This document shows positions 35,778 through 44,546 of a stretch of 64,000 nt of DNA, in pieces. The position numbers and the translations under genes are program-made. Under the pieces are notes generated by a model that worked only from the letters and a program-made list of their open reading frames with translations, had not been told where the DNA came from and ran no database searches. This DNA is from an uncultured bacterium (lineage in GTDB: Bacteria; Verrucomicrobiota; Lentisphaeria; Victivallales; UBA1829). Every line of letters starts with the position of its first letter. Position 1 is the stretch's first letter. The stretch is from the NCBI GenBank assembly GCA_902774245.1, contig CACYHQ010000002.1:124001-188000 (forward strand). Direction: 5' to 3'.

Positions 35778-37157
35778 ATGGCTCTCTGGGGCGGCAGATT
35801 CGCCGAACAAACTCAACGCAGCGTCCAGGACTTCACCCAGTCCATTTCCTACGATAAACGCCTCTACAAACACGATATCGCCGGCAGCATGGCGCACGCC
35901 GCCATGCTCGGCGCCGCCGGGATCATCCCGAAGGAATCCGCCGACGCCATCTGCCGCAAGCTCGCGGTCCTGAAACGCAGGATCGCAGAAGGCAAAATGG
36001 AGTTCAAGGTCGAGCTGGAAGACATCCACATGCACATCGAGACCGCGCTGACCGAAGCGCTCGGTCCCGAGGGCGCGCGCGTTCACACAGCTCGCAGCCG
36101 CAACGACCAGATCGCGCTCGACATCCGGCTGTATCTGCGCGACGAGATCGACGACCTGATGAAGGAGATCCGCACGCTCCAGACCGCGCTGGTGAAGAAA
36201 GCCGACGAAAACAAGCGCACCATCATGCCCGGCTTCACACACATGCAGCACGCGCAGCCCGTTCTGCTGGCGCACCATCTGCTCGCCTACGTCGAAATGC
36301 TCGCCCGCGACGCCGAACGCCTTGCCGACGCCCGCCGGCGCATCAACGTGATGCCGCTCGGTTCGGGCGCGATCGCCGGGACCACGCTCCCCATCGACCG
36401 CGAATTCGTCCGCAAGCGCCTGAAATTCCCGAAGATGACGAGGAACAGCATGGACGCCGTCGCCGACCGCGATTTCGCCTGCGAACTCCTCGCCGCGCTT
36501 TCCATCTTCGCCATGCACATCTCCCGCCTCTCCGAGGACCTCATCCTCTGGATGTCGCAGGAGTTCTCGTTCGTCACGTTCGGCGACGCCTTCTGCACGG
36601 GCTCCAGCCTCATGCCGCAGAAAAAGAATCCCGACATCGCCGAGCTTTCCCGCGGCAAGACCGGCCGCATCTACGGCGATCTCACCGCGCTCCTCACCAT
36701 CTGCAAGGGCCTCCCGCTGACCTACAACCGAGACCTGCAGGAGGACAAGGAGCCGCTCTTCGACGCCATCGACACCGTCCACGCCATCCTCAGCGTCTAC
36801 CCCTCCATGATCGGCTCCATGAAGGTCAACAGGGACGCGATGCTGAAGGCCGCCTCCGATCCCGGACTCATGGCGACCGACCTGGCCGAGGCGCTCGTCC
36901 GCAAGGGCGTGCCGTTCCGCTTCGCGCACCACAAGGTTGGCGCGCTGGTCAAGTTCGCCGCGGATCACAACAAGCTCCTGAACGAGCTCACGCTGAAGGA
37001 GATGAAGAGCGTGTTCCCGGAAGCCGACGCCTCCATGCTGAAACTTTTCGCCCCGGCCCACGCGGTCGAAGGGCGCGACGTTTACGGCGCAACCGGCTTC
37101 AAGCAGGTCGCTTCGCAGGTCGCGTTCTGGAAAAAGGAGCTTCGTATCCCCTCATGA
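35778..37157 (+). CDS. argH: Argininosuccinate lyase
   Basis: A 459-aa protein, the normal length. It begins MALWGGRFAEQTQ and has the fumarase/aspartase superfamily signature SSLMPQKKNPD near residue 276, plus ARSRNDQIALD and TMPGFTHMQ-type segments (here IMPGFTHMQHAQP). It splits argininosuccinate into arginine and fumarate, the last step of arginine synthesis, as a cytosolic tetramer. GAGG lies 7 bases before the ATG. Its stop overlaps the start of the next gene (ATGA). Confidence 0.97.
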   Translation: MALWGGRFAEQTQRSVQDFTQSISYDKRLYKHDIAGSMAHAAMLGAAGIIPKESADAICRKLAVLKRRIAEGKMEFKVELEDIHMHIETALTEALGPEGARVHTARSRNDQIALDIRLYLRDEIDDLMKEIRTLQTALVKKADENKRTIMPGFTHMQHAQPVLLAHHLLAYVEMLARDAERLADARRRINVMPLGSGAIAGTTLPIDREFVRKRLKFPKMTRNSMDAVADRDFACELLAALSIFAMHISRLSEDLILWMSQEFSFVTFGDAFCTGSSLMPQKKNPDIAELSRGKTGRIYGDLTALLTICKGLPLTYNRDLQEDKEPLFDAIDTVHAILSVYPSMIGSMKVNRDAMLKAASDPGLMATDLAEALVRKGVPFRFAHHKVGALVKFAADHNKLLNELTLKEMKSVFPEADASMLKLFAPAHAVEGRDVYGATGFKQVASQVAFWKKELRIPS

Positions 37158-37834
37158 CCCGTCTCCACCGGACACTTCTCACCGGCGCGGCCGCCGGATT
37201 CCTCTGCCTCTGCGGCGCTCTCTCCGTCGAGGCGCAGGACGTCTTTCTGCGTCCGGCCATGGAGGAGTTCGTCGACAAAGACACGCGGCTGGTCTTTCCG
37301 GCGCAGATCGACACGTTCCAGAAGGTCCGCGTCCGCAAAAACGAGAACCCGGTGTTCGGTACGGTCGTCCGCTATGAGAACGAGCTGGGATCCTGCGCCG
37401 ACGTATATATCTATTCGCTGGATACCGCCGCGAAACCGGTTCCGCAGGAACTGTTCGAAAAACACTGCAAGGAAACCGACCAGGGCATCATGAACCTCTC
37501 CAAGCAGAACCCGAGGATCAAAGTCGTGCATCTTGATGCCGCCGGACGGAAAGCTCCCGAAGGCGGATTCGAGGCGTTCTACCGCATTCAGAACGGCTCC
37601 ACGCAGATGGATTCCGTGCTGTATCTCGCGCTTTACAAAGGCAAACTCATCAAAGTCCGCATTTCCTATTCGCCCGAGGACACCGAGGAACCGGCCCATG
37701 CCGCTCTTTTCATTGATGCCGTCGCCGTCATGCTGAACAAGGAAAATGTCGCGTCCGCGAAAAAGCCGGATGCCCCGCTGCGGGACAAACCGGAAAACAA
37801 AGCCGATGCAGCGAAATCCGCGACGCAGGCCTGA
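37154..37834 (+). CDS. Secreted hypothetical protein coupled to argH
   Basis: A 226-aa protein with a signal peptide (LLTGAAAGFLCLCGALSVEA, predicted cleavage near residue 27 before QDVFL). The mature domain (about 30-200) is soluble and mixed alpha/beta, and the C-terminus is Lys/Ala/Asp-rich and disordered. No family recognised. It overlaps argH by 4 bases and is translationally coupled, though an enzymatic link is not evident. Probably periplasmic. Confidence 0.75.
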   Translation: MTRLHRTLLTGAAAGFLCLCGALSVEAQDVFLRPAMEEFVDKDTRLVFPAQIDTFQKVRVRKNENPVFGTVVRYENELGSCADVYIYSLDTAAKPVPQELFEKHCKETDQGIMNLSKQNPRIKVVHLDAAGRKAPEGGFEAFYRIQNGSTQMDSVLYLALYKGKLIKVRISYSPEDTEEPAHAALFIDAVAVMLNKENVASAKKPDAPLRDKPENKADAAKSATQA

Positions 37835-37917
37835 TTTTTCAAATCAAAAAGTGTACGCCGATTGAAGCTGAACGTTTCAATTGGAGGATGTTTGTTCGTC
37901 CGAGGAGCCAACCCCCT

Positions 37918-38337
37918 ATGTCCGAAGCCAAACAGTTTGACATTCCCGAGGAAGAGTTCGAGGAGGAATACATCCGTCCTTCGAGCGGACCCGGCGGCCA
38001 GCATCAGAACAAGACCGAAAACGGCGTCCGGCTGCAATGGAACGTCGCGGCGACCGCCGTCCTGACCGACGCCCAGAAGGAACGCCTCCGTGTCCTCGCC
38101 GCACCGTACATGCAGGGCGATCTCCTCGTCGTCATGGAACGTTCCAGCCGCAGTCTCGCCCGGAACCGCGAACATGCCCGCGAACGTATCCGCGAGCTCG
38201 CGCTGGCGTCCCGCCCGGAACCCCGCAAACGCCGTCCGACGAGGCCGACGAAAGCCTCGAAAGAACGCCGTCTGAAGGAAAAAGCCGTCCGAAGCCGCAT
38301 CAAGGCGCTCCGTTCGGGACGCGATTCCGGCGATTGA
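37918..38337 (+). CDS. arfB: Peptidyl-tRNA hydrolase ArfB (ribosome rescue, RF-like)
   Basis: A 139-aa protein with the class I release-factor GGQ catalytic motif (residues 26-28 in SSGPGGQHQNK) and a long basic C-terminal tail (RKRRPTRPTKASKERRLKEK) that, in ArfB, enters the empty mRNA channel of stalled ribosomes. It hydrolyses peptidyl-tRNA to release ribosomes lacking a stop codon. The ATG at 37918 with GAGGAG upstream is preferred over ATG 37888, whose ribosome-binding site is too close. Length fits ArfB (about 140 aa). Confidence 0.9.
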   Translation: MSEAKQFDIPEEEFEEEYIRPSSGPGGQHQNKTENGVRLQWNVAATAVLTDAQKERLRVLAAPYMQGDLLVVMERSSRSLARNREHARERIRELALASRPEPRKRRPTRPTKASKERRLKEKAVRSRIKALRSGRDSGD

Positions 38338-38418
38338 TTCCTGCTTTGTTCAAACACAAAAAAACGGGCGGCAACCGTAATCACCACCCCGAAAACATCT
38401 ATTTGCTAATCGTCTGCC

Positions 38419-39630
38419 TCATATCTTCGGCAGTTTCTGAACGAACCGGAACTGCACTCTCTGCGGCGTGGACGTGATCTCCTGTTTGATCGTCGATGAA
38501 ACCGGAGACGGATGCCCCAGACGCGACGTCGCACGCGCCGGCGAACGCAGCACCTGCGAACTGCGCGGCGACATCTTCCGCATTTTTGCCTGAGCCTCGG
38601 CCAGATCGGACTGGAGTTTCGCGATTTCCCTCTGATCCGCCTTATACTGGTCGATCAGGTTGGAAACGATCGACAGACGGCTTTCGCACGGATATTTGAA
38701 CATGCCGGTCTCGCTCAGGAAATCGAAAATGATGTCGCCGCCCCAGGATTCGATGGCGATGGAAATGATCTCGCGCGTCAGATTCGGGATCGTCAGCAAT
38801 TTGTTTACCATGTCGCGTCTGAGGGTACTGCGGATCGCGTCCAGAACGGAGACGTTCGTCTCGTAGGCATTCCGGTCCCGCAGAAACTTTTCCATCAGCG
38901 ACAGCGTCTTGCTGACCTCGCAAAGATTCCTGAACTGCTCGCCGTCCGGGATCTTCGTGGATACGCCGCCGCCGAAATGATACCGGTAGCACGGTTTCGT
39001 TTTCACGCTCCGGAACGAGTCCGCAAAAAACAGGATGAAAAAGCTCAGGTACAAGTCCGTATAGTGGTGAAGCTGGATGTCCGGCATCGCCTCGACCGCT
39101 TCTTTGCAAACCTCGGCGCGGTAGATCTTGTTCCACAGATTGTGCATGAACCTGTGATTCACGAAGCAGTCATACAGAATGCTCGTACCGTGGGACTCCA
39201 TCTCGCGCGTACGGAAAATACGGGAGATGAACAGGTCCATGGATTCCGTTTTCTTCTCTTCCGACTCGAAATCGACCGAAAACTGTACGATATCCGCCTT
39301 GGTCTCTTTCATCAGCCCGACCGCCGTCTCGCACGCGCCGGGCAGAAGCATGTCGTCCGCATCGGCGAACATGATATAATCCCCCTGGGCGTCCAGAAGC
39401 GCCAGTTTTCGGGCCAGTACCGTACCCAGGCGGCGCTGGAATGCCGTCGCATGGACGCGCGGCTCGCGGTTGATGTAATCCTGCAGGATTCCGGCGGAAC
39501 CGTCGGAAGACCCGTCGTCGACGCAGATAATCTCCAGATCCTTGAACGACTGGGACAGGATGGAGTCGATGCACCGTCTCAGGGACGGTTCCTCATTGTG
39601 GACGGGGATGATGATGGAAAGTTTCGGCAT
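38419..39630 (-). CDS. Glycosyltransferase family 2
   Basis: A 403-aa protein with a GT-A domain: LSIIIPVHNEEPSLRRCIDS at residues 4-23, VDDGSSDGS near 36-44, and the DXD-like metal site FADADDM near 88-94. It would transfer a nucleotide-activated sugar during polysaccharide or LPS-type synthesis. The C-terminal 120 residues are helical and basic, with a coiled coil (QYKADQREIAKLQSDLAEAQ) and Ser/Arg-rich end. The start MPKLSI is used because the 42 residues further upstream are not conserved and lie in the leader. It is a lone gene. Confidence 0.85.
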   Translation of the reverse strand: MPKLSIIIPVHNEEPSLRRCIDSILSQSFKDLEIICVDDGSSDGSAGILQDYINREPRVHATAFQRRLGTVLARKLALLDAQGDYIMFADADDMLLPGACETAVGLMKETKADIVQFSVDFESEEKKTESMDLFISRIFRTREMESHGTSILYDCFVNHRFMHNLWNKIYRAEVCKEAVEAMPDIQLHHYTDLYLSFFILFFADSFRSVKTKPCYRYHFGGGVSTKIPDGEQFRNLCEVSKTLSLMEKFLRDRNAYETNVSVLDAIRSTLRRDMVNKLLTIPNLTREIISIAIESWGGDIIFDFLSETGMFKYPCESRLSIVSNLIDQYKADQREIAKLQSDLAEAQAKMRKMSPRSSQVLRSPARATSRLGHPSPVSSTIKQEITSTPQRVQFRFVQKLPKI

Positions 39631-39838
39631 GGCTTTGACTTTCGGGCAGCGAGTGTGTCTTCGATGGATCTGAAGATACGGATTCCCAGGAAGACTTGCA
39701 CAGGAATCCGGATCGCCTGACCGGAAACACGGCCATGCATAACATATAACGTTCAAAACAGGTCTAATAGTGTATTCAGATAGTATTTTTTTTAAACTTC
39801 TTTTTTGCTTGATAGTTTAATAAATAATTGTTAAACGA

Positions 39839-39867
39839 AGTATATCATGTTCACATGTCTTTTTGAA
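39839..39867 (-). promoter_or_regulatory. Promoter for the glycosyltransferase
   Basis: On the minus strand TTCAAA (39862-39867), a 17-base spacer and extended -10 TGA-TATACT (39839-39844). It would give a leader of about 200 bases. Confidence 0.6.
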
Positions 39868-39896
39868 TGCTTTCCCAGCTTGATTATAAACGCATT

Positions 39897-39932
39897 ATAA
39901 AAAAGACGTCCGGCTCGCATGGAGTCGGACGC
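39897..39932 (-). terminator. Intrinsic terminator of the lipoprotein gene
   Basis: Read leftward, GCGTCCG-A-CTC pairs with GAG-C-CGGACGTC around a short loop (39905-39932), followed by six T. It lies 29 bases after the stop codon. Confidence 0.85.
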
Positions 39933-39961
39933 CATATTAAGCGAAACAAAACTGGAGGGAA

Positions 39962-40591
39962 TCAGTCTTCCCAGAACCAGATGAAGTGAAGGCTTCCCGG
40001 ATTGTCGTCGCCGATCGGGGTTCTGTGCGTCTTGAACGGGATGAAGCAGACGACCCAGTTGTTGAAGGCGGCCTCAGCCTTTGCCCCATCGACGATCTGG
40101 ACAGGCTCGTTGGTCTTGGCGTCGACAATGTTGAAGAAGAAACGGCCCCAGGCGGTGCGCTGGAGACGCATGATGATCGGGATTTCGGGAATCACGATGG
40201 AGAGGTTGGCCCACGGGATCGGGATCGGGAGGGACGGGATGCCGAGGAGGAACTTGTCCATGTCGGTGGCGAGCACGCTGCTGGTGGCCTTGAAAATGTA
40301 GTCGGCGTCGGCGGCATCCTTCACCACGATGGTGCCGAAGCGGGCGAGATGCAGTTCGATGTAGGCCATGAGGAATTCCTTGTCGACCTGCGGAGCCAGG
40401 TTCGAGTAGTCCATGAGGACTTTCTTGCCCGCGTAGGACTCGAAGTCGATGGAGGAGATGCCGCGTTCCACGACTGCGCTGAGCAGCATTTCTTCCACGG
40501 AGTTGCGCGCAGTATTGGTGACGGTCGGAGTGGAGCAGGCCGTGCAGATGAGGGCCGCGGCCGCCGCGAAGAGAAGGAACAAGTGTTTCAT
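39962..40591 (-). CDS. Lipoprotein, resembling the DUF6655 family
   Basis: A 209-aa lipoprotein with signal MKHLFLLFAAAAALICTAC (lipobox LICTAC, Cys at residue 19). The mature part begins STPTVTNTARNSVEEMLLSAVVERGI and continues IDFESYAGKKVLMDYSN, a layout I associate with the DUF6655 lipoproteins of planctomycete-type bacteria; this assignment is tentative. It is probably anchored in the outer membrane. An upstream open extension overlaps the promoter and is not coding. Function unknown. Confidence 0.75.
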   Translation of the reverse strand: MKHLFLLFAAAAALICTACSTPTVTNTARNSVEEMLLSAVVERGISSIDFESYAGKKVLMDYSNLAPQVDKEFLMAYIELHLARFGTIVVKDAADADYIFKATSSVLATDMDKFLLGIPSLPIPIPWANLSIVIPEIPIIMRLQRTAWGRFFFNIVDAKTNEPVQIVDGAKAEAAFNNWVVCFIPFKTHRTPIGDDNPGSLHFIWFWED

Positions 40592-40709
40592 ACTCGGTCT
40601 TTCCGGAATGCTTTCCGGCATTCCTGTGTGTTGATATGTTGTTGATGTGTAGGACGTGCGTATAGAGAGAAAAACCGCCGGCATAATACTGTCGGCAGAC
40701 GTATCGAAT

Positions 40710-40737
40710 ACTATAGCATATTTTTTTTCTAAAACAA
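40710..40737 (-). promoter_or_regulatory. Promoter for the lipoprotein gene
   Basis: On the minus strand TTGTTT (40732-40737), a 16-base spacer and extended -10 TGC-TATAGT (40710-40715). Confidence 0.62.
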
Positions 40738-40798
40738 ATGCGAAATATGACAAAACGGAAAGAAATCGGAAAAAAAATCAAAAAAGCCGGTATCCGGG

Positions 40799-40827
40799 TT
40801 GAAATAACCGCGAAAGCGTGCTATATT
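40799..40827 (+). promoter_or_regulatory. Promoter for the rpmH operon
   Basis: TTGAAA (40799-40804), 17-base spacer, extended -10 TGC-TATATT (40822-40827). It is among the best matches to the local consensus, as expected for a ribosomal-protein operon. Confidence 0.75.
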
Positions 40828-40933
40828 AGATGGATTACACCATATACAAAACGAACGAAAAACAACAAGCTGCAACCCCTCAAAGAGGAACAGCCGGATT
40901 GCCTTTGCGCAGCTCCGGGAACAAGGTGAAAAA

Positions 40934-41071
40934 ATGAAAAGAACGTATCAGCCTTCCGTCATCAAACGCGCCCGCAAATATGGATTCCGTGCCAGAATGG
41001 CCACCAAGGGCGGCCGTCAGGTCCTTGCCAGAAGAAGAGCGAAAGGGCGTAAACGCCTGACCGTCATCTGA
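40934..41071 (+). CDS. rpmH: 50S ribosomal protein L34
   Basis: A 45-aa basic protein, [20 protein letters not shown] and so on, with the conserved [19 protein letters not shown]. Typical L34 length and sequence. AAGG precedes the ATG. First gene of the conserved rpmH-rnpA-yidD-yidC-jag cluster. Confidence 0.98.
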   Translation: MKRTYQPSVIKRARKYGFRARMATKGGRQVLARRRAKGRKRLTVI

Positions 41072-41085
41072 GAAAGGAACACGCC

Positions 41086-41490
41086 GTGGAAATTGGGCGC
41101 AGCAGCCTGAGGAAGCAGGATAAGCTCCGCACCCGAAAGGATTTCGATGCGCTCAAGGAACACGGGAAAGCCTGCCGGGACCCGTTCTTTACGGTCCTGG
41201 TGCGGGCGGCGGAGCCGGACGATCCGGTTCGGAACCTCAGGTACGGCATCATCTGCAGCCGGAAACTGCATCATTCGGCCGTCGTGCGCAACCGTGCGAG
41301 ACGCCTGATCACAGAAACCTTCCGGCTGTGCAAGGAGAACATCCTGCCATGCGGCATCCTGGTCATCCCGCGACGCGCCATCTTCGGCGCAAAACAGCAG
41401 GAAGTGCAGGAGCATCTGCTCCGGACGCTGAAAAAAGCCGGACTGATCCGGGAAAAACAAATTGCGGACACCCGCTCCGCGAACTCGTGA
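41086..41490 (+). CDS. rnpA: Ribonuclease P protein component
   Basis: A 134-aa protein starting at GTG with GAAAGGAA upstream. It has the RnpA signature [10 protein letters not shown] near residue 68 and the N-terminal [14 protein letters not shown]. It binds the RNase P RNA and assists 5' maturation of tRNAs. It is 14 bases after rpmH, and its stop overlaps the GTG start of yidD. Confidence 0.95.
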   Translation: MEIGRSSLRKQDKLRTRKDFDALKEHGKACRDPFFTVLVRAAEPDDPVRNLRYGIICSRKLHHSAVVRNRARRLITETFRLCKENILPCGILVIPRRAIFGAKQQEVQEHLLRTLKKAGLIREKQIADTRSANS

Positions 41491-41705
41491 TCTTCCCCAT
41501 CCGCGCGTACCGCCGCCTGATTTCCCCTCTGTTTCCCCCGTGCTGCCGGTTCACGCCGACATGCTCCCAGTATGCGATCGAAGCCGTCAGGGTTCATGGT
41601 ATTCTGCGCGGACTGGCGCTGAGCTTCTGGCGGATCCTCAGATGCAATCCCTGGTGCCGGGGCGGTTATGACCCTGTTCCCCCGAAACGTTCCAGGAAGG
41701 AATAA
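41487..41705 (+). CDS. yidD: Membrane protein insertion efficiency factor YidD
   Basis: A 72-aa protein with the YidD cysteine pattern: [19 protein letters not shown] and [14 protein letters not shown]. The start is GTG at 41487, overlapping the rnpA stop (GTGA). It is a small amphipathic inner-membrane protein that helps YidC/Sec insertion. Four bases separate it from yidC. Confidence 0.95.
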   Translation: MIFPIRAYRRLISPLFPPCCRFTPTCSQYAIEAVRVHGILRGLALSFWRILRCNPWCRGGYDPVPPKRSRKE

Positions 41706-41708
41706 CGA

Positions 41709-43535
41709 GTGAACTTCAAATTCGACAAAGACACTGTCCTCATCGTGCTGGTCGGCTGCCTGCTTATGGGCGGCTGGCTGCTCTACATGCCCAAATATCA
41801 GGCGAAGCGCGCCGAGGAATACCAGAAGATGCTGGAAGCCACCCAGCAGAACGCTCCGGCCCAGCAGACAAACGCGAATGCGGGCGTCGCCTCGGCCTCC
41901 GGGCAGACGGCCATCGCGGACGCGGGAAATGTTACGGACAGTCCGGCTGAAAAAGCGTTGGAAGAGATTCCCAAAATTCCGGAATCGTATTCCGTGCTGG
42001 AAAACAAACTGTTCAGCGTCACGATCGACGATCTTTCCGGTTCCATCATCAGCGCCAAGCTGCTGGATCCGCGCTACACTCTGAAGGAAACGGGCGAGGC
42101 CATCGAGCTTTTCCGCGAAGGCGCGTTCCATACATTTGAGCTCAAATCCTCTCCTGCGCTCGTTCCGGTATCACTGGCGGACTCGATGAGCGGCAAGCCT
42201 TCGGCCAAAATCGTCCGCAGGTTCTCCAACGGCCTTCAGCTCGCCCAGGAGTTCACCCTGCCGGAAGACAATTACATGGTCGAGTGCAAGTATGTCTGGA
42301 CCAATATGCGTTCCGAACCGATCACGGTCCATGACCTCGGCGTCCGGCTCGCCGGTCTGCCGCAAGTCAAGGACCTCACCGGAGACAAGATTTACAGCGA
42401 ACGCATGAACGTGGACTTCTGCAAGGTCGGCAGCGGCATGTGCGATTCCGCCGATCCGCAGGTCAAGTCCGACGAGAAATTCGAACGCAAGACCACCTGT
42501 ACTGAACCCGTCGCCTGGATCGGCTCCTCCAACAAATATTTCGCCTCGCTGCTTTTCGCCGACGAAGCCATGCCGTTTGCCTCTTCGAACGGCGACCGCA
42601 TCTGGCGGATGCCCGCCGGCAGCAGCAATGAAAAGGACCTCTACGCCGTTCCGTCCATGACCGGAAATTTCGGCACAGTCACGTTCGCGCCGGGCGTGCC
42701 CGTGGAATTCACTCTGAAGACCTACTGCGGCCCGAAAGAGATGGCCCGCATCCGTGCGCTCGGTTCCTCCGTCATGGGCATGATGCACATTTCGTACTAT
42801 TCGTGGTTCGAGTTCATCGCGCGCCCCATGGTGATGCTGCTGAACTGGCTGAAGAGCCTCTGCGGATCCTACGGCATCGCGATCATCCTGCTGACGCTCA
42901 TCGTCCGCATCCTCTTCTGGCCGATCACACAGAAGGCAAACAGCTCCATGCGCCGCATGCAGAAGCTCCAGCCGAAGATCAAGGAGCTCCAGGAAAAGTA
43001 CAAAGAGACTCCGATGGACACCCCGGACGACACCGCGCGCAAGAAAGCCGAGCTCAACCAGAAGATGATGGAGCTGTACCGCGTCGAAAAGGTCAACCCG
43101 GTCGGCGGCTGTCTCCCCATTCTGCTTCAGATCCCCGTCTTCATCGCGCTGTACTCCGCGCTGGATTCCGCCGTCGAACTCCGCAACGTGCCGTTCCTCT
43201 GGTGTACCGACCTCTCGCGTCCCGACCTCGTCGGCCCGACGCTTCCCTTCGCCCTGCCCTTCATCGGCCAGGTCGGATTCCATCCGCTCGTGATCGCCAT
43301 GACGGCCCTCATGATCGTCCAGCAGAAGATGACGCCCACCACGGGCGACTCCACACAGCAGAAAATGATGATGCTCATGCCCGTCATCATGCTGTTCATG
43401 TTCTACAACCTCCCGTCCGGCCTGACGCTTTACTGGACGGTCAGTCAGATATTCAGCATCCTTCAAATGAAATACGGGCAAATCGCCGCAAAGCGGGATG
43501 AAGCGCGTCAGACCAGTAAACCGCAGAAGGCATAA
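41709..43535 (+). CDS. yidC: Membrane protein insertase YidC
   Basis: A 608-aa Gram-negative-type YidC: N-terminal membrane helix (about 9-27), a large periplasmic beta domain (about 70-355), then the conserved core of five helices. Conserved core segments include GIAIILLTLIVRILFWPIT, the KIKELQEKYKE cytoplasmic hairpin and GGCLPILLQIPVFIALY. The start is GTG with GAAGGAA upstream. It inserts and folds inner-membrane proteins with or without SecYEG. Followed by jag. Confidence 0.97.
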   Translation: MNFKFDKDTVLIVLVGCLLMGGWLLYMPKYQAKRAEEYQKMLEATQQNAPAQQTNANAGVASASGQTAIADAGNVTDSPAEKALEEIPKIPESYSVLENKLFSVTIDDLSGSIISAKLLDPRYTLKETGEAIELFREGAFHTFELKSSPALVPVSLADSMSGKPSAKIVRRFSNGLQLAQEFTLPEDNYMVECKYVWTNMRSEPITVHDLGVRLAGLPQVKDLTGDKIYSERMNVDFCKVGSGMCDSADPQVKSDEKFERKTTCTEPVAWIGSSNKYFASLLFADEAMPFASSNGDRIWRMPAGSSNEKDLYAVPSMTGNFGTVTFAPGVPVEFTLKTYCGPKEMARIRALGSSVMGMMHISYYSWFEFIARPMVMLLNWLKSLCGSYGIAIILLTLIVRILFWPITQKANSSMRRMQKLQPKIKELQEKYKETPMDTPDDTARKKAELNQKMMELYRVEKVNPVGGCLPILLQIPVFIALYSALDSAVELRNVPFLWCTDLSRPDLVGPTLPFALPFIGQVGFHPLVIAMTALMIVQQKMTPTTGDSTQQKMMMLMPVIMLFMFYNLPSGLTLYWTVSQIFSILQMKYGQIAAKRDEARQTSKPQKA

Positions 43536-43560
43536 AACAGCCCCAACCCCGGAGAATTCA

Positions 43561-44370
43561 ATGGAACTCGAAGAAAACGCCGCGGCCAGTACCCAGGCCA
43601 TGGAAAGTGCGGCAGCGGAAGCCGCAGCAGAAACCGTTACGACCGATGAGATCAAGGCCGTCCCCATGGACGCCTCCGCCGACACGAATGACGTCGGTTT
43701 TGATGAGATCGGCAAGAACAGCGAATCCGCGACCCGTGCCGAACGTCCACGCAGAAATCCCCCGCCGGTCAAGCCCGCCTCTCAGGAATCCATGGAGGAA
43801 GCCAGAAGCGTCCTCGCCCACATGTTCGATTTCCTCGGCATCGACGCCAACATCCGCGTGGAAAACAAGCCCCGTTCCGTGAACCTCTACGTCTCCACCG
43901 AGGAACCCGGCCGCGTGATCGGCCACCACGGCAAGACGCTGGAAAACCTCCAGCTCATCGTGAACCGCATCATGCAGAAGACCGATTCCGAGTTCCCGAA
44001 ACTCTATATCGACATGGAAGGCCCCCGCGAACGCCGTTCCGAACGCCGTCCCGAACGCACCGACCGTGTCGAGCGCAGCGATCGCTCCGAACGCCCCCGC
44101 AGGGAATTCCGCGGCGAACGCAGAGAACGTTTCGATGGCCGCCGCGGATCCTCGTTCTCCCATGACGAAGTCCTCCGCCAGCAGGCGCTCGACGCCGCCA
44201 AGGAAGTCCACCAGTGGGGCGCCCCGAAGACCCTGCCCCCGATGAACTCCCACGACCGCAGGATCGTCCACATCACGCTCGAAGGCGACACCGCGCTGAC
44301 CACCAACAGCATCGGCGACGGCGAAAAGCGTTCCGTCGTGATCGCGCTGAAGGAAGAAGTCAACGCCTGA
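43561..44370 (+). CDS. jag: RNA-binding protein Jag/KhpB (KH and R3H domains)
   Basis: A 269-aa protein. Acidic N-terminus, then a KH domain with GRVIGHHGKTLENLQLIVN (near 119-137), a strikingly Arg/Glu-rich linker (about 158-200, ERRSERRPERTDRVERSDR), and an R3H domain with NSHDRRIVH (near 228-236). KhpB-type proteins bind RNA and influence cell elongation. The linker is unusually long and RNA-helicase-tail-like. GGAGA precedes the ATG. Last gene of the rpmH operon, followed by a terminator. Confidence 0.92.
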   Translation: MELEENAAASTQAMESAAAEAAAETVTTDEIKAVPMDASADTNDVGFDEIGKNSESATRAERPRRNPPPVKPASQESMEEARSVLAHMFDFLGIDANIRVENKPRSVNLYVSTEEPGRVIGHHGKTLENLQLIVNRIMQKTDSEFPKLYIDMEGPRERRSERRPERTDRVERSDRSERPRREFRGERRERFDGRRGSSFSHDEVLRQQALDAAKEVHQWGAPKTLPPMNSHDRRIVHITLEGDTALTTNSIGDGEKRSVVIALKEEVNA

Positions 44371-44395
44371 TCTTCTGAAGCAATTGATCTTTTGA

Positions 44396-44426
44396 AAGCC
44401 GCCGCCTCAAACTCGGCGGCTTTTTT
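44396..44426 (+). terminator. Intrinsic terminator after jag
   Basis: AAGCCGCC (44396-44403) pairs with GGCGGCTT (44415-44422) and is followed by six T overlapping the stem end. It lies 26 bases past the jag stop. Confidence 0.88.
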
Positions 44427-44447
44427 CTGTCCCGGTTCCGGGCACGA

Positions 44448-44494
44448 AATTGCGGCGGCATCCACAAACTGGATACCGCCGCGATTGTTTTTTT
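44448..44494 (+). terminator. Second hairpin with T-tract downstream of jag
   Basis: GCGGCGG (44452-44458) pairs with CCGCCGC (44476-44482), extended by ATCC/GGAT, and is followed by GTTTTTTT. Probably a back-up rightward terminator in the convergent jag/metG gap. Confidence 0.6.
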
Positions 44495-44497
44495 CCC

Positions 44498-44546
44498 GTG
44501 CCGTGTAGCGAAGCACGGCACTACTGTAGCGGAGGACTTGTCCTCC
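44498..44546 (-). repeat. Dispersed hairpin family B, copy 4, plus adjacent GGAGGA hairpin
   Basis: GTGCCGTG (44498-44505) and CACGGCAC (44514-44521) form an 8-bp stem; read on the minus strand the loop is CTTCGCTA, close to GCTTCGCT of the copy at 4396-4403, and it is preceded by CAGTA as the others are by CAG. A second hairpin, GGAGGA-CTTG-TCCTCC (44531-44546), abuts the metG stop. Confidence 0.7.

Larger units (their letters stand above)
39631..39961. other. AT-rich spacer between glycosyltransferase and lipoprotein
   Basis: About 330 bases with the glycosyltransferase promoter (39839-39867) and the terminator of the upstream lipoprotein gene (39897-39932). No small gene was found. Confidence 0.6.
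40592..40933. other. Divergent promoter region between lipoprotein and rpmH
   Basis: About 340 bases holding two divergent promoters (40710-40737 leftward and 40799-40827 rightward) and a leader of about 100 bases before rpmH. No further gene seen; no DnaA box cluster or dnaA gene. Confidence 0.6.
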
